A DNA stretch of 64,000 bases from an uncultured Ruminococcus sp. (GCA_934359255.1 CAKRLG010000002.1:158818-222817); one strand, 5' to 3'; numbered from the stretch's first letter, positions 25,668 to 34,409 are shown. Notes: a model not told the origin generated them from the sequence alone. Numbers and translations are program-made.

Positions 25668-26312
25668 ATGAAAATACGAGTGTTACTTGTGGAAGATCAG
25701 AAGATTATGCAGAAGTATTTCGCCAGCATGGTACAGGGGGATGAAAGATTCCTGTTGGTGGATGTTCTGAATGACGGAGAAAAGGCAGTTTCTTACTGCA
25801 ATCATACAGTGGTGGATCTTGTTCTGATGGATGTGCAGACCTTTCAGAACCATGATGGATTACAGGCTGCAGAAACTATCAAAAAACAACATTCGGCAGT
25901 GAAGATCATTGTGATCACATCTCTGGTGGATCCGGAGATCCTTGCACGGGCAAAAGAGGGGGGCGCAGACAGTCTGTGGTATAAGGATCACGGACAGGAA
26001 GAAATCATGGAAGTGATCGACCGGACTTTGGAGGGAGAACATGTCTTTCCGGACAAGGCACCGGCTGTGGACCTGAAGTGGATGAAAAGCGATGAGATCA
26101 GCCCAAGGCAGCTGGAGATGCTGAGACTGTATATCAAAGGCTATTCCTATTCGGAGATTGGAAAACAGATGAACTGTTCGGCAGCAGGGGTTCGATGGAA
26201 CTTTCAGGATATGATAGCGAAAGCCGGCTACTCCTGTAAGGAAGAATTATTGGCTGCAGTGCTGGAAAGCAAGCTGGTCGTAAGTACATTGAAAGGTTGG
26301 CAGACATTATAA
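25668..26312 (+). CDS. Response regulator with LuxR-type helix-turn-helix
   Basis: A 214-residue regulator. The receiver domain has the acidic pair in LLVEDQ (about 8-9), phosphorylatable Asp in LVLMDVQT (near residue 54), the Thr/Ser site in VITSLVD and Lys in WYKDHG. The output domain (about 140-205) begins ISPRQLEMLRLYIKGYSYSEIGKQM, a LuxR/NarL-type motif, though the usual recognition helix is somewhat diverged. It pairs with the kinase 18 bases upstream. Targets are unknown; the adjacent zinc-ribbon/SPFH cluster is the obvious candidate by position only. Confidence 0.87.
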   Translation: MKIRVLLVEDQKIMQKYFASMVQGDERFLLVDVLNDGEKAVSYCNHTVVDLVLMDVQTFQNHDGLQAAETIKKQHSAVKIIVITSLVDPEILARAKEGGADSLWYKDHGQEEIMEVIDRTLEGEHVFPDKAPAVDLKWMKSDEISPRQLEMLRLYIKGYSYSEIGKQMNCSAAGVRWNFQDMIAKAGYSCKEELLAAVLESKLVVSTLKGWQTL

Positions 26313-26405
26313 AAAATCAATAAGTATTTCATTTGCTATCACAAGTGTTAGTGACTGACAATAAGATATTTGTAATAATAATAATACAAAAAAAGAAAAA
26401 GCTGT

Positions 26406-26434
26406 CGTGACTGTGAAGGTACTGAACAGTTACG
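26406..26434 (+). repeat. Palindromic repeat, GTAACTGT-type family
   Basis: CGTGACTGT and ACAGTTACG form arms with one G-U pair around GAAGGTACTGA. It lies 33 bases before the SPFH gene and could form a hairpin in its leader. It is the closest match to the copy at 6684-6716 (reverse orientation). Confidence 0.75.
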
Positions 26435-26466
26435 AAAAACTATGTATAAAGAAGGGAGAAAATCGT

Positions 26467-27999
26467 ATGGGACTTATAAAAGCAGCTATGGGCGCAGCAG
26501 GCGGCGTAATGGCAGATCAGTGGAAGGAGTTTTTCTACTGCGACTCCATGGATAAAGATGTAATGGTAAAAAAGGGACAGAAACGTGTTTCAGGAAGATC
26601 CTCCAACACAAAAGGCAGCGATAACATTATTACAAACGGAAGTGGAATCGCTGTTGCGGACGGTCAGTGTATGATCATCGTAGAGCAGGGTAAGATTGTA
26701 GAGGTTTGTGCAGAACCGGGACAGTTTACTTTTGATTCTTCCACAGAGCCATCTATTTTTACCGGCAGTCTGGGATCCAGTATCGAAGCAACCTTCGCAA
26801 CTATCGGAAAACGATTTACCTATGGCGGAGATACCGGAAAAGATCAGAGAGTATATTATTTCAATACAAAAGAGCTGATCGACAACAAGTTCGGAACACC
26901 GAATCCGATTCCCTTCCGTGTAGTAGATTCCAAGATCGGACTGGATGTGGACGTGGCAGTCCGTTGCTCCGGTGTATATTCTTACCGTATTGCAGATCCG
27001 CTTCTTTTCTACAGCAACGTATGTGGAAACGTAGAGGATGAGTATAGAAGAGAAGAACTGGAAAGCCAGCTGAAAACAGAATTTATCAGTGCACTTCAGC
27101 CGGCATTTGGAAAATTATCGGATCTGGAATTACGTCCGAATCAGATCGTCACTCATAATACAGAACTGGAAAATGCCATGAACGAATCTCTGTCCGCTAA
27201 GTGGGGACAGCTTCGTGGTCTGCAGGTGGTAAGTATCGCTCTGGGTTCCGTAACCTTACCGGAAGAAGATGCAGAGATGATCAAACAGGCACAGCGTACT
27301 GCAATCATGAGAGATCCTACCATGGCAGCAGCTACTATGGTTGGCGCACAGGCAGATGCCATGAAAGCGGCAGCAGCTAATGAAGCAGGTGCAATGACAG
27401 GATTTATGGGAATGGGCATGGCAATGAACGCAGGAGGAGGCGGTATGAATCCGCAGAATCTGTTCGCTATGGGTCAGCAGCAGGAAGAAGCCAGACGTCA
27501 GGAAGAAGCACAGAAAAAAGCTCAGGAAGAAGAGATCCGCAGACAGGTAGAAGAAAGACTTCGTGCAGAAGCAGCACAGCAGCAGGCAGCAGCGGCAGCT
27601 GCAGCACCGGTAGCAACACCAGCAGCAGACACCTGGACCTGCAGTTGTGGAAACGTAGTAAGCGGAAAGTTCTGTCCGGAATGCGGATCCAAGAAACCGG
27701 AACCAAAACCTGCAGAAGGATGGAAATGCGCATGTGGCAATATTGCTACCGGAAAATTCTGTCCGGAATGTGGCGCACCGAAGCCTGTAGAAGAAAAACC
27801 GGCAGAACCGGAAGGCTGGACCTGCTCTTGCGGAACTGTTAATCAGGGCAAATTCTGTATGAACTGCGGAGCAAAGAAACCGGCGGATGCACCGTTATAT
27901 CGCTGTGATAAATGTGGATGGACACCGGAAGATCCGAAAAATCCGCCGCGTTTCTGTCCGGAATGCGGAGATCCGTTTAATGACTCTGATATTCAGTAA
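26467..27999 (+). CDS. SPFH-domain protein with C-terminal zinc ribbons (YdjI-like)
   Basis: A 510-residue protein resembling Bacillus YdjI, of the SPFH/Band 7 'virion core protein' group. The SPFH-like domain covers about residues 1-290 (GSGIAVADGQCMIIVEQGKIV, NPIPFRVVDSKIGLDVDVAV). A Met/Gly-rich segment, a Gln/Glu/Ala coiled coil (about 335-385) and four tandem zinc ribbons follow, each with CxCG...FCxxCG or CxxCG...FCPECG. ATG 26467 is chosen because GAAGGGAGAAAA precedes it; the frame continues upstream only through the palindromic repeat. First of four cluster genes. A membrane-associated scaffold role is inferred from the family. Confidence 0.85.
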   Translation: MGLIKAAMGAAGGVMADQWKEFFYCDSMDKDVMVKKGQKRVSGRSSNTKGSDNIITNGSGIAVADGQCMIIVEQGKIVEVCAEPGQFTFDSSTEPSIFTGSLGSSIEATFATIGKRFTYGGDTGKDQRVYYFNTKELIDNKFGTPNPIPFRVVDSKIGLDVDVAVRCSGVYSYRIADPLLFYSNVCGNVEDEYRREELESQLKTEFISALQPAFGKLSDLELRPNQIVTHNTELENAMNESLSAKWGQLRGLQVVSIALGSVTLPEEDAEMIKQAQRTAIMRDPTMAAATMVGAQADAMKAAAANEAGAMTGFMGMGMAMNAGGGGMNPQNLFAMGQQQEEARRQEEAQKKAQEEEIRRQVEERLRAEAAQQQAAAAAAAPVATPAADTWTCSCGNVVSGKFCPECGSKKPEPKPAEGWKCACGNIATGKFCPECGAPKPVEEKPAEPEGWTCSCGTVNQGKFCMNCGAKKPADAPLYRCDKCGWTPEDPKNPPRFCPECGDPFNDSDIQ

Positions 28000-28018
28000 T
28001 CCGGAAGGGGGAAGAGGT

Positions 28019-29155
28019 ATGGGTTTATTTGATAAAAAAGTATGTGATATCTGTGGTGAGAAAATTGGGCTGTTAGGAAACAGAAAACTGGATGACGGCA
28101 ATCTGTGTAAGGATTGTGCAAAAAAACTGTCTCCCTGGTTTGAGGAGCGTCGTCACAGTACAGTAGAAGATATTAAGAAACAGCTGGCATACAGAGAACA
28201 GAACAAAGAAGCAGTTCGTAATTTCCGTGTGACCAGGGATCTGAAAGCAGACAATAATTACCATGTATTTATTGATGATAATCATCAGAAATTTGCGATT
28301 GGCACCAAGATGGATGTAGAGACGAATCCGGATATTCTGGATATTTCTCAGGTTACAAGCTGTCGTATGGATGTGGAACAGGATCGCACAGAAGAACAGT
28401 ATCGGGATCAGAACGGCGAGATGAGAGATTATGTGCCTCCAAGATACAAATATTCTTACAAATACAAAATGATGATCGGCATCAACAGCCCTTGGTTTGA
28501 TGATATGGATTTCCAGTTACATAATTTTGCCATCGATGCAAATGATCGCGGAAAAATCATGGCCGTGGAGCAGATCGGTAATCAGATCATCGCAGCACTG
28601 TCCGGTGGCAATATGGCAGGTAACATGAACACTGGAATGTACGGTCAGCAGCCGGGAATGATGGGAAATACCCCGATGCATGGCAATCAGCAGCCGGGCA
28701 TGATGAACCAGGGAGCATACGGTCAGCAGCCGGGCATGATGAATCAGGGAGCATATGGCCAGCAGGGCAATATGAATGCCGGAATGTATGGCCAGCAGGC
28801 AGGAATGATGAACCAGGGCGCGTATGGTCAGCAGCCGGGCATGATGAATCAGGGCGCGTATGGTCAGCAGCCGGGAATGATGAACCAGGGAGCGTACGGC
28901 CAGCAGCCGGGCATGATGAATCAGGGCACATATGGTCAGCAGCAAGGCATGATGAACCAGGGAATGTATGGTCAGCAGCAAGGTATGATGAATCAGGGAA
29001 ACTATGATCCCCGTGCAGGTGTTCCGAATCAGGATTACAGTCAGCCGGTACAGGGAAATCCTGCAGCAGCCGGCGGTGCATGGGTATGCAGCTGTGGCGC
29101 ATCCAACACAGGAAGATTCTGTGAATTCTGTGGACAGCCAAAACCAAATCAGTAA
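28019..29155 (+). CDS. DUF4428-type zinc-ribbon protein with 12-residue repeats
   Basis: A 378-residue protein. The N-terminal zinc ribbon (CDICG ... CKDCAKKLSPW, residues 8-40) is of the DUF4428 kind. A globular region to about 195 includes PRYKYSYKYKMMIGINSPWF. About ten copies of the unit YGQQPGMMNQGA then form a low-complexity stretch, and a last zinc ribbon CSCGASNTGRFCEFCGQPKP closes the protein. The start at ATG 28019 has AAGGGGGAAGAGG before it and lies 19 bases after the SPFH gene. The ribbons at both ends resemble those of its neighbours, suggesting a shared assembly. Confidence 0.8.
   Translation: MGLFDKKVCDICGEKIGLLGNRKLDDGNLCKDCAKKLSPWFEERRHSTVEDIKKQLAYREQNKEAVRNFRVTRDLKADNNYHVFIDDNHQKFAIGTKMDVETNPDILDISQVTSCRMDVEQDRTEEQYRDQNGEMRDYVPPRYKYSYKYKMMIGINSPWFDDMDFQLHNFAIDANDRGKIMAVEQIGNQIIAALSGGNMAGNMNTGMYGQQPGMMGNTPMHGNQQPGMMNQGAYGQQPGMMNQGAYGQQGNMNAGMYGQQAGMMNQGAYGQQPGMMNQGAYGQQPGMMNQGAYGQQPGMMNQGTYGQQQGMMNQGMYGQQQGMMNQGNYDPRAGVPNQDYSQPVQGNPAAAGGAWVCSCGASNTGRFCEFCGQPKPNQ
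28640..29002 (+). repeat. Tandem 36-bp coding repeat (YGQQPGMMNQGA)
   Basis: About ten in-frame units encoding variants of a 12-residue Gln/Gly/Met/Asn-rich motif. Units diverge mainly at silent positions and at the fifth residue (P, A or Q), so copy number may vary between strains. Confidence 0.9.
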
Positions 29156-29217
29156 TCTAAGCCTGTGTGTCTGTCCGCATTATATGCGGTCGACATTAAA
29201 CAAAAATATCTGAGCTA

Positions 29218-29246
29218 CTGTCCCCGGAAAACTTTTTCGGGGACAG
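29218..29246 (+). other. Strong hairpin between cluster genes
   Basis: CTGTCCCCG and CGGGGACAG arms (9 bp) enclose GAAAACTTTTT. There is no T tail; it may be an RNA-processing or stability element ahead of the next gene, or a weak terminator. A smaller CCGCATtatATGCGG hairpin precedes it. Confidence 0.5.
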
Positions 29247-29274
29247 AGCGTAAAAAGGAGGGAGAGGGTGAGCT

Positions 29275-30387
29275 ATGGCAGATATGATGGAGTACAAATG
29301 CCCTTCTTGTGGCGGAGCCATGGAGTTTGACAGTACGACTCAGAAAATGAAATGTCCCTACTGTGATACGGAAATGGAAGTAGCCCAGTATCAGCAGATG
29401 CAGGAGAAAGCCGAAGGAAATGCCGGTGGTAATCAGGGTGGCGATGCCGGAGGAAATAATGAAAACTGGTCTGATATGGGAAATAATCAATGGATGGAAG
29501 GCGAGACAGACGGAATCCGAGTCTATGCCTGTCAGTCCTGTGGAGGAGAAATCGTTGCAGATGCCAATACCGGTGCAACTAGCTGTCCGTTCTGTGGAAA
29601 CAGAGTTGTCATGAAAGGACAGTTTGCCGGAGATTTGAAGCCGGATTATATCATTCCGTTTAAGAAAGATAAAAAGGCGGCAAAGGCTGCGTATTTCAAC
29701 CATCTGAAAGGGAAAAAATACCTTCCAAAGGTATTTAAAAAAGAAAATCATGTGGATGAGATGAAAGGTGTCTATGTTCCTTTCTGGATCTTTGATGTAG
29801 ATGCGGAAGGAAGCGTCGCATATAACGGTGAACGTATCACCAAGTGGAGAAATGGAGACACAGAGTACACAAAAACCGAAATGTATTCCATGCAGCGTGG
29901 AGGAAATCTGAGTTTTGCCCGCGTTCCGGCAGACGGCTCCAGGAAAATGGATGATACTTTGATGGAATCCATAGAGCCTTTTGAATTCCGTGAGGCGGTT
30001 CCTTTCCAGGCGGCTTACCTTGCGGGATATATGGCAGACCGGTACGATATGGACATGGAAGACCGTATGGAACGTGCCAGGGAGCGAGTGAAAAAAGCTA
30101 CGGAAGATGCATTTCGAAAGACACTGCCTCATATGGACCGTGTGACGGTGGCCAGCAGTAATGTAAATGTATGCAATGCCAGATACTGGTATGTACTGTA
30201 TCCGGTATGGATCCTGAACACCACCTGGAATGGTGAAAAATTCACTTTCGCCATGAACGGACAGAGCGGAAAACTGGTAGGAAACCTGCCGATGGACAAA
30301 AAACAGTTCTGGATCGGCGTATCGGTTCGAGGCGGTATCATCGGACTTGTGATCTATTTGTTGCTTTGGATCATTGCACTGATGTAA
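29275..30387 (+). CDS. YdjG-like zinc-ribbon membrane protein
   Basis: A 370-residue protein. There are two TFIIB-type zinc ribbons: CPSCGG...CPYCDTEM (residues about 9-32) and CQSCGG...CPFCGNRV (about 87-112), separated by a Gly/Asn-rich linker. A conserved globular region (FWIFDVDAEGSVAYNGERI, PVWILNTTWNGEKFTFAMNG) and one C-terminal transmembrane helix (about 348-369) follow. This arrangement matches B. subtilis YdjG, encoded beside ydjH and ydjI. Such proteins are often misnamed PriA or primosomal proteins because of the ribbons. It starts at ATG 29275 behind GGAGGGAG. Confidence 0.82.
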   Translation: MADMMEYKCPSCGGAMEFDSTTQKMKCPYCDTEMEVAQYQQMQEKAEGNAGGNQGGDAGGNNENWSDMGNNQWMEGETDGIRVYACQSCGGEIVADANTGATSCPFCGNRVVMKGQFAGDLKPDYIIPFKKDKKAAKAAYFNHLKGKKYLPKVFKKENHVDEMKGVYVPFWIFDVDAEGSVAYNGERITKWRNGDTEYTKTEMYSMQRGGNLSFARVPADGSRKMDDTLMESIEPFEFREAVPFQAAYLAGYMADRYDMDMEDRMERARERVKKATEDAFRKTLPHMDRVTVASSNVNVCNARYWYVLYPVWILNTTWNGEKFTFAMNGQSGKLVGNLPMDKKQFWIGVSVRGGIIGLVIYLLLWIIALM

Positions 30388-30403
30388 GAAGGAGGGTGAG
30401 AAT

Positions 30404-31711
30404 ATGAAACATAGATTGAAAATTACGATACTCTCCATTTTATTCGGATTGCTCTTCGGCATACCTGTATATGCAGCCGGTAATACTTATATCATTGATC
30501 AGAGCAATGTGCTGGGAGAATATATTTCGACCCTGAATGAAAAAGCAGAAGCAATATCAGAAGAAGCAGGTCTTCGTATTACCTGTATGATCACGGATAC
30601 CACAGAGGGAATGGGAACTCCGGCAGTATCTGAGCAGGTGTACAAGGGACTGTTTGCCGATGATCCGGGCTTTATGCTGATTTACAGTATCGATGATCAG
30701 GAATGGTTTATCTACAGCTCAGGAATGGAGTCCGCTCCACTGACGGAGGAACAGGAAAATGAACTCTGGAATGAATTTGCCATCCAGGATTATTATGTGG
30801 ATTGTGTGGATGCTTATCTGGATGCGGCAGCTGCTATCTGCAGCGTGGATTCTCAGGGAGTGGCAGAACCGGCTGCTACAGACAGCCAGGGCGATGAACA
30901 GATGGCAGGTGCCGATACTTCGGAAACTACAGAAGCTTCCGGTTCGAACAACCAGGAAGCCGGTAGCGCGATTCCGCAAGAAAGACAGCTTCCGCTGCTT
31001 GTGGATGATGCAGGTCTGCTGACTGAGGAAGAAGCAGATGCTCTGCTGGATAAACTGGAAGAGATCAGTGAAAGACAGGAATGCGAAGTGGCAGTAGTCA
31101 CTGTGGACTCCCTGGAAGGAAAAACTTCACAGGATTATGCAGACGATTTCTATGATTATAACGGCTACGGATACGGAAAAGACGATGACGGTATCCTGTT
31201 GCTGATCAGCATGGAAGACAGAGACTATGCCATCACCACCTATGGTTTTGGCATCACAGCATTTACCGATGCAGGTCTGCAATATGTGGTAAATGATTTC
31301 AAACCTGCCTTAAGTGGCGGAAGGTATGGAGATGCCTTCAACGACTTTGCAGACTGCTGTGATAAGTTCCTTACTCAGGCCCATACGGGAGAACCATATG
31401 ATGGGGATAATATGCCAAAAGGGACAGTCCATCCCGTATATATCCCCATCTCCCTTGCAATTGGTTTTCTGATTTCTTTACTGATAGGAAGATCGAAGAG
31501 TGCAAAACTGAAAAGTGTACGGAAAAAAGAATCAGCAGCGGATTACCAGGTGGCAGGAAGTATGCGCCTGTATCAGAATTCGGATGTTCTGGTTGCATCC
31601 AACGTGACATCCAGAGTGGTATCCAGCTCCAGCGGAAGTTCATCCGGCGGAAGCTCCACTCACACCAGCTCTTCCGGAAGAAGCCACGGAGGAACATCCG
31701 GAAAGTTCTGA
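30404..31711 (+). CDS. TPM-domain membrane protein (YdjH/YgcG-like)
   Basis: A 435-residue protein with a signal peptide (residues 1-24, ending VYAAG). Two TPM-type domains follow: the first (about 26-145, IIDQSNVLGEYISTLNEKAE) is diverged, and the second (about 195-330, LVDDAGLLTEEEADALLDKL, GILLLISMEDRDYAITTYG, GRYGDAFNDF) is typical. A Ser/Glu-rich linker separates them. A transmembrane helix (about 345-362) and a cytoplasmic Ser/Gly tail ending SSGRSHGGTSGKF come last. TPM proteins are linked to envelope maintenance and photosystem repair; the role here is unknown. Last cluster gene, 16 bases after the YdjG-like gene. Confidence 0.85.
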   Translation: MKHRLKITILSILFGLLFGIPVYAAGNTYIIDQSNVLGEYISTLNEKAEAISEEAGLRITCMITDTTEGMGTPAVSEQVYKGLFADDPGFMLIYSIDDQEWFIYSSGMESAPLTEEQENELWNEFAIQDYYVDCVDAYLDAAAAICSVDSQGVAEPAATDSQGDEQMAGADTSETTEASGSNNQEAGSAIPQERQLPLLVDDAGLLTEEEADALLDKLEEISERQECEVAVVTVDSLEGKTSQDYADDFYDYNGYGYGKDDDGILLLISMEDRDYAITTYGFGITAFTDAGLQYVVNDFKPALSGGRYGDAFNDFADCCDKFLTQAHTGEPYDGDNMPKGTVHPVYIPISLAIGFLISLLIGRSKSAKLKSVRKKESAADYQVAGSMRLYQNSDVLVASNVTSRVVSSSSGSSSGGSSTHTSSSGRSHGGTSGKF

Positions 31712-31746
31712 TGGACAAAAACAATCGACAGCCAATATGAAAAAGG

Positions 31747-31788
31747 AAAAAGACGAATCATACATTTTTAGTAGATTCGTCTTTTTTT
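31747..31788 (+). terminator. Intrinsic terminator of the SPFH/TPM cluster
   Basis: AAAAAGACGAATC pairs with GATTCGTCTTTTT around a 14-base loop and runs into the T tract. Strong Rho-independent terminator. Confidence 0.92.
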
Positions 31789-31805
31789 GCCTGAAGTTGC
31801 TATGA

Positions 31806-31820
31806 TTTTTCAGACATGCT
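31806..31820 (+). repeat. Partial end of the TAGAGCGTGT element
   Basis: TTTTTCAGACATGCT matches the right terminal repeat of the 164-bp element with one change and lacks the final CTA. The rest of the gap to 32022 holds no gene, only a promoter. Confidence 0.35.
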
Positions 31821-31932
31821 AAAAAATACTTACATATGAATAAACATTTTGCGTGTATGATAATACGGCATTTACAAATGGATTATTGGGAAAGGTGTAA
31901 GAGAAAAAATAATAGAGAAACGCAGAGAGCGT

Positions 31933-31961
31933 TTGACAGTAATGCCGGGAAAGGGTAGAAT
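31933..31961 (+). promoter_or_regulatory. Sigma-A promoter
   Basis: TTGACA and TAGAAT with a 17-base spacer, about 60 bases before the PIN-like gene and its symporter partner. Confidence 0.8.
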
Positions 31962-32022
31962 AAAAGGATGTGCAGTTAAAAGAATAGTACTTCGCAAACA
32001 TGGAAGAAATGGAGAAAAAATT

Positions 32023-32862
32023 ATGGCATATTATCTGGTAGATTATGAAAATGTAAAAGCCGACGGAATGTACGGGGTGGATCAGCTTGGCAAGAAGGAT
32101 TGTGTATGTATTTTCTACAGTGAGAACGCATCCACGCTTACTTTCGGTCTTCATGAAAAACTGAATCAGACAAAGGGAAAAATCGTATTGCAAAAAGTGG
32201 AAGTCGGCGTGAAAAATGCACTGGACTTTCAATTGTCCACATATCTGGGATATCTGATCAGTGAAAATGAAGGTAAAAATGAGACATATTATATTGTGTC
32301 TGAGGATAAAGGCCTTGCAATCCTGACAGGTTACTGGGCAGAACGTGGAGAAAATGTGAAGACTGCATCGGATATTGCAGCAGCAAAGGAAGATCAGGAA
32401 GAAGAAAAATCTGCAAAAGCAGAAAAAAAAGAAAAGAAAGAAAAAACAGAGAAAACGGAAAAAGCGGAAAAGGAATCCGGTGGAGAGAAAGAGGAACCTG
32501 ATCAGCAGAAGAAATTCCATGGAAAAAGACAGCAGAAGAAGGGGAATACCCATACCGGGCAGGCAACAAGACTGCAGGTACACACAAGAAAACAGGGAAC
32601 AAAATCACAGAATCCGGTGCAGCAGGAATCGGATGCAGAAAACACAGAGATTCCTGTGGCAGAAAAGATGCTGACAGAAGAGAAACAAGAACAGCAGGTA
32701 AAAGAAACTGCAGTCCGTCAGGAGAATAACGGCACAGAAATCAGAAAACCGGAACACCGCAAATACAGAAAGTACCGCAATTACCGGAAGTATCCGCAGA
32801 AAAACAGAAAAACACAGGAATCTTCCAAGGTAATCCGTCCAATCCTCTCAGCAGGAGAATAA
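32023..32862 (+). CDS. PIN-like (NYN-type) protein with Lys/Glu-rich tail
   Basis: A 279-residue protein. The first 120 residues form a PIN-like nuclease-type fold: YYLVDYENVKADGM at the start, SENASTLTF, VGVKNALDFQLSTYLGYLI and YYIVSEDKGLAIL, with the acidic residues (Asp in VDYEN, Asp in ALDFQ, Asp in SEDKG) where metal ligands are expected. The remaining 160 residues are low-complexity, rich in Lys and Glu, then basic with RKYRKYRNYRKY near the end, suited to binding RNA. Activity and target are unknown. ATG 32023 is chosen behind GGAGAAAA. The symporter follows 21 bases later. Confidence 0.8.
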   Translation: MAYYLVDYENVKADGMYGVDQLGKKDCVCIFYSENASTLTFGLHEKLNQTKGKIVLQKVEVGVKNALDFQLSTYLGYLISENEGKNETYYIVSEDKGLAILTGYWAERGENVKTASDIAAAKEDQEEEKSAKAEKKEKKEKTEKTEKAEKESGGEKEEPDQQKKFHGKRQQKKGNTHTGQATRLQVHTRKQGTKSQNPVQQESDAENTEIPVAEKMLTEEKQEQQVKETAVRQENNGTEIRKPEHRKYRKYRNYRKYPQKNRKTQESSKVIRPILSAGE

Positions 32863-32883
32863 AAAAAGAAAAGGATAAGTCAT

Positions 32884-34302
32884 ATGATAGCGATAATTGA
32901 AAAAGTATATCAGTTTTTATGGGGTGACTGGATCGTGCTTCCGCTTCCGGGAGGAAGTTCTTTTCGGCTTTCCCTGCTTGTATTGATCCTGATTCCGGCA
33001 GGAATCTGGTTTACGATCAGAACAAGATTTCTTCCCATACGGCTGTTTCCGGACATGCTGCATGCACTGTTTGAAAAAAAAGGAAAGGAGGAAGGGGAGA
33101 GTCATAACAGCACACTGTCGGCATTGCAGACGCTGATCGTCTCTACCGCTACACGTGTCGGTATGGGGAATCTGGTCGGTGTGGTTGCGGCAATTTCCGC
33201 CGGAGGAGCGGGTGCGGTTTTCTGGATGTGGGTGACGGCACTCATCGGCTCGTCCACGGCCTTTGTGGAAGCAACACTTGCACAGATCTATAAAGAAAAA
33301 GATCCGGTATATGGCGGCTACCGTGGTGGACCGGCCTATTATATGCACAGATTCATACAGGAAAAGCGGGGAGGACAAAAGAAACGTTATGTGGGAATAT
33401 CCGTTCTCTTTGCAATCTCAGGACTGATCTGTTGGTGTGGAATCAGTCAGGTTATCAGTAATTCCGTGACTTCTGCATTCCACAATGCCTTTCACATTCC
33501 GCCAATCTATACCACAGTGGTTCTGGTAGCACTTGCGGCAGTGATCATTTTTCGAAAAACTGCAACGGTAAAAGTGCTGGATGTGCTGGTACCGGTTATG
33601 GCAGGATGTTATTTTCTGATTACTGTGATTTTGATCTGTATGAATTTTTCTGCCCTTCCGGGAGTGTTTTCCAGAATCTTTGAGGAAGCCTTTGGCATTC
33701 GTCAGGCAGTGGCAGGAGGACTTGGCACGGTGGTGATGAATGGTGTGAAACGTGGTTTGTTTTCCAACGAAGCCGGTTCCGGCTCAGCCCCCTGTGCGGC
33801 AGCGGCAGCAGAAAGCGATCAGCCGGTAAAACTTGGGCTGACCCAGGCACTGGGAGTTTTTATTGATACGATCGTGATCTGCAGCTGTACGGCGATGATC
33901 ATGCTTCTGACGCCGGAAAGCCTGACCGAAGGGGCGGTAGGAATGGAACTTTTACAGGTAGCAATGGGCTACCATCTGGGACAGTTTGGTGTGATTTTCA
34001 TTGCAGCGACACTCTGGTTGTTCAGTTTCTCCACATTTCTCGGTATTTTATATTATGCAAGATCAAATATATCATATCTGTTTGGAGATGGAATGTTGCC
34101 GCAGAATCTCTATAAAGTACTTGCATTGGTGATGATGTTTATCGGCGGACTGGCAGCATACACGGTGGTGTGGGATCTTGGAGACGTCGGCGTGGGTCTG
34201 ATGACTGTGTTTAATATTATTATGCTTTATCCGATGTCCGGAATTGCTATGAAGGCACTGAAATCTTATGAAACAGAGAAGAAAAACAGAAAAAAAGGAT
34301 AA
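32884..34302 (+). CDS. Alanine/glycine:cation symporter (AGCS family)
   Basis: A 472-residue membrane transporter with about eleven hydrophobic helices. Family signatures are STATRVGMGNLVGVVAAISAGGAGAVFWMW and GVKRGLFSNEAGSGSAPCAAAAA, plus GGYRGGPAYYM. It imports alanine or glycine with sodium. It is probably co-transcribed with the PIN-like gene. The protein ends with a basic tail. Confidence 0.92.
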   Translation: MIAIIEKVYQFLWGDWIVLPLPGGSSFRLSLLVLILIPAGIWFTIRTRFLPIRLFPDMLHALFEKKGKEEGESHNSTLSALQTLIVSTATRVGMGNLVGVVAAISAGGAGAVFWMWVTALIGSSTAFVEATLAQIYKEKDPVYGGYRGGPAYYMHRFIQEKRGGQKKRYVGISVLFAISGLICWCGISQVISNSVTSAFHNAFHIPPIYTTVVLVALAAVIIFRKTATVKVLDVLVPVMAGCYFLITVILICMNFSALPGVFSRIFEEAFGIRQAVAGGLGTVVMNGVKRGLFSNEAGSGSAPCAAAAAESDQPVKLGLTQALGVFIDTIVICSCTAMIMLLTPESLTEGAVGMELLQVAMGYHLGQFGVIFIAATLWLFSFSTFLGILYYARSNISYLFGDGMLPQNLYKVLALVMMFIGGLAAYTVVWDLGDVGVGLMTVFNIIMLYPMSGIAMKALKSYETEKKNRKKG

Positions 34303-34409
34303 AAAAACACAAGATATGGAAATTGTTCTTGAATAAATACAATATCTGCCAAAGATTGTACAAAATTGCATACATGCCTATATTTCATGGATTTGGGATT
34401 ATTTTCTAT

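Noticed and set aside
28640..29002. Regular 36-bp repeats considered as a CRISPR array.
   Set aside because: The repeats are contiguous with no spacers and are translated in frame as part of a protein.
28517..29147. Long minus-strand frames opposite the 12-residue repeat protein.
   Set aside because: They are mirror frames of the tandem repeat and have no independent support.
29275..30387. The zinc-ribbon protein considered as a PriA-type primosomal helicase.
   Set aside because: There is no helicase motif; only the ribbons are shared, and the rest matches the YdjG type.
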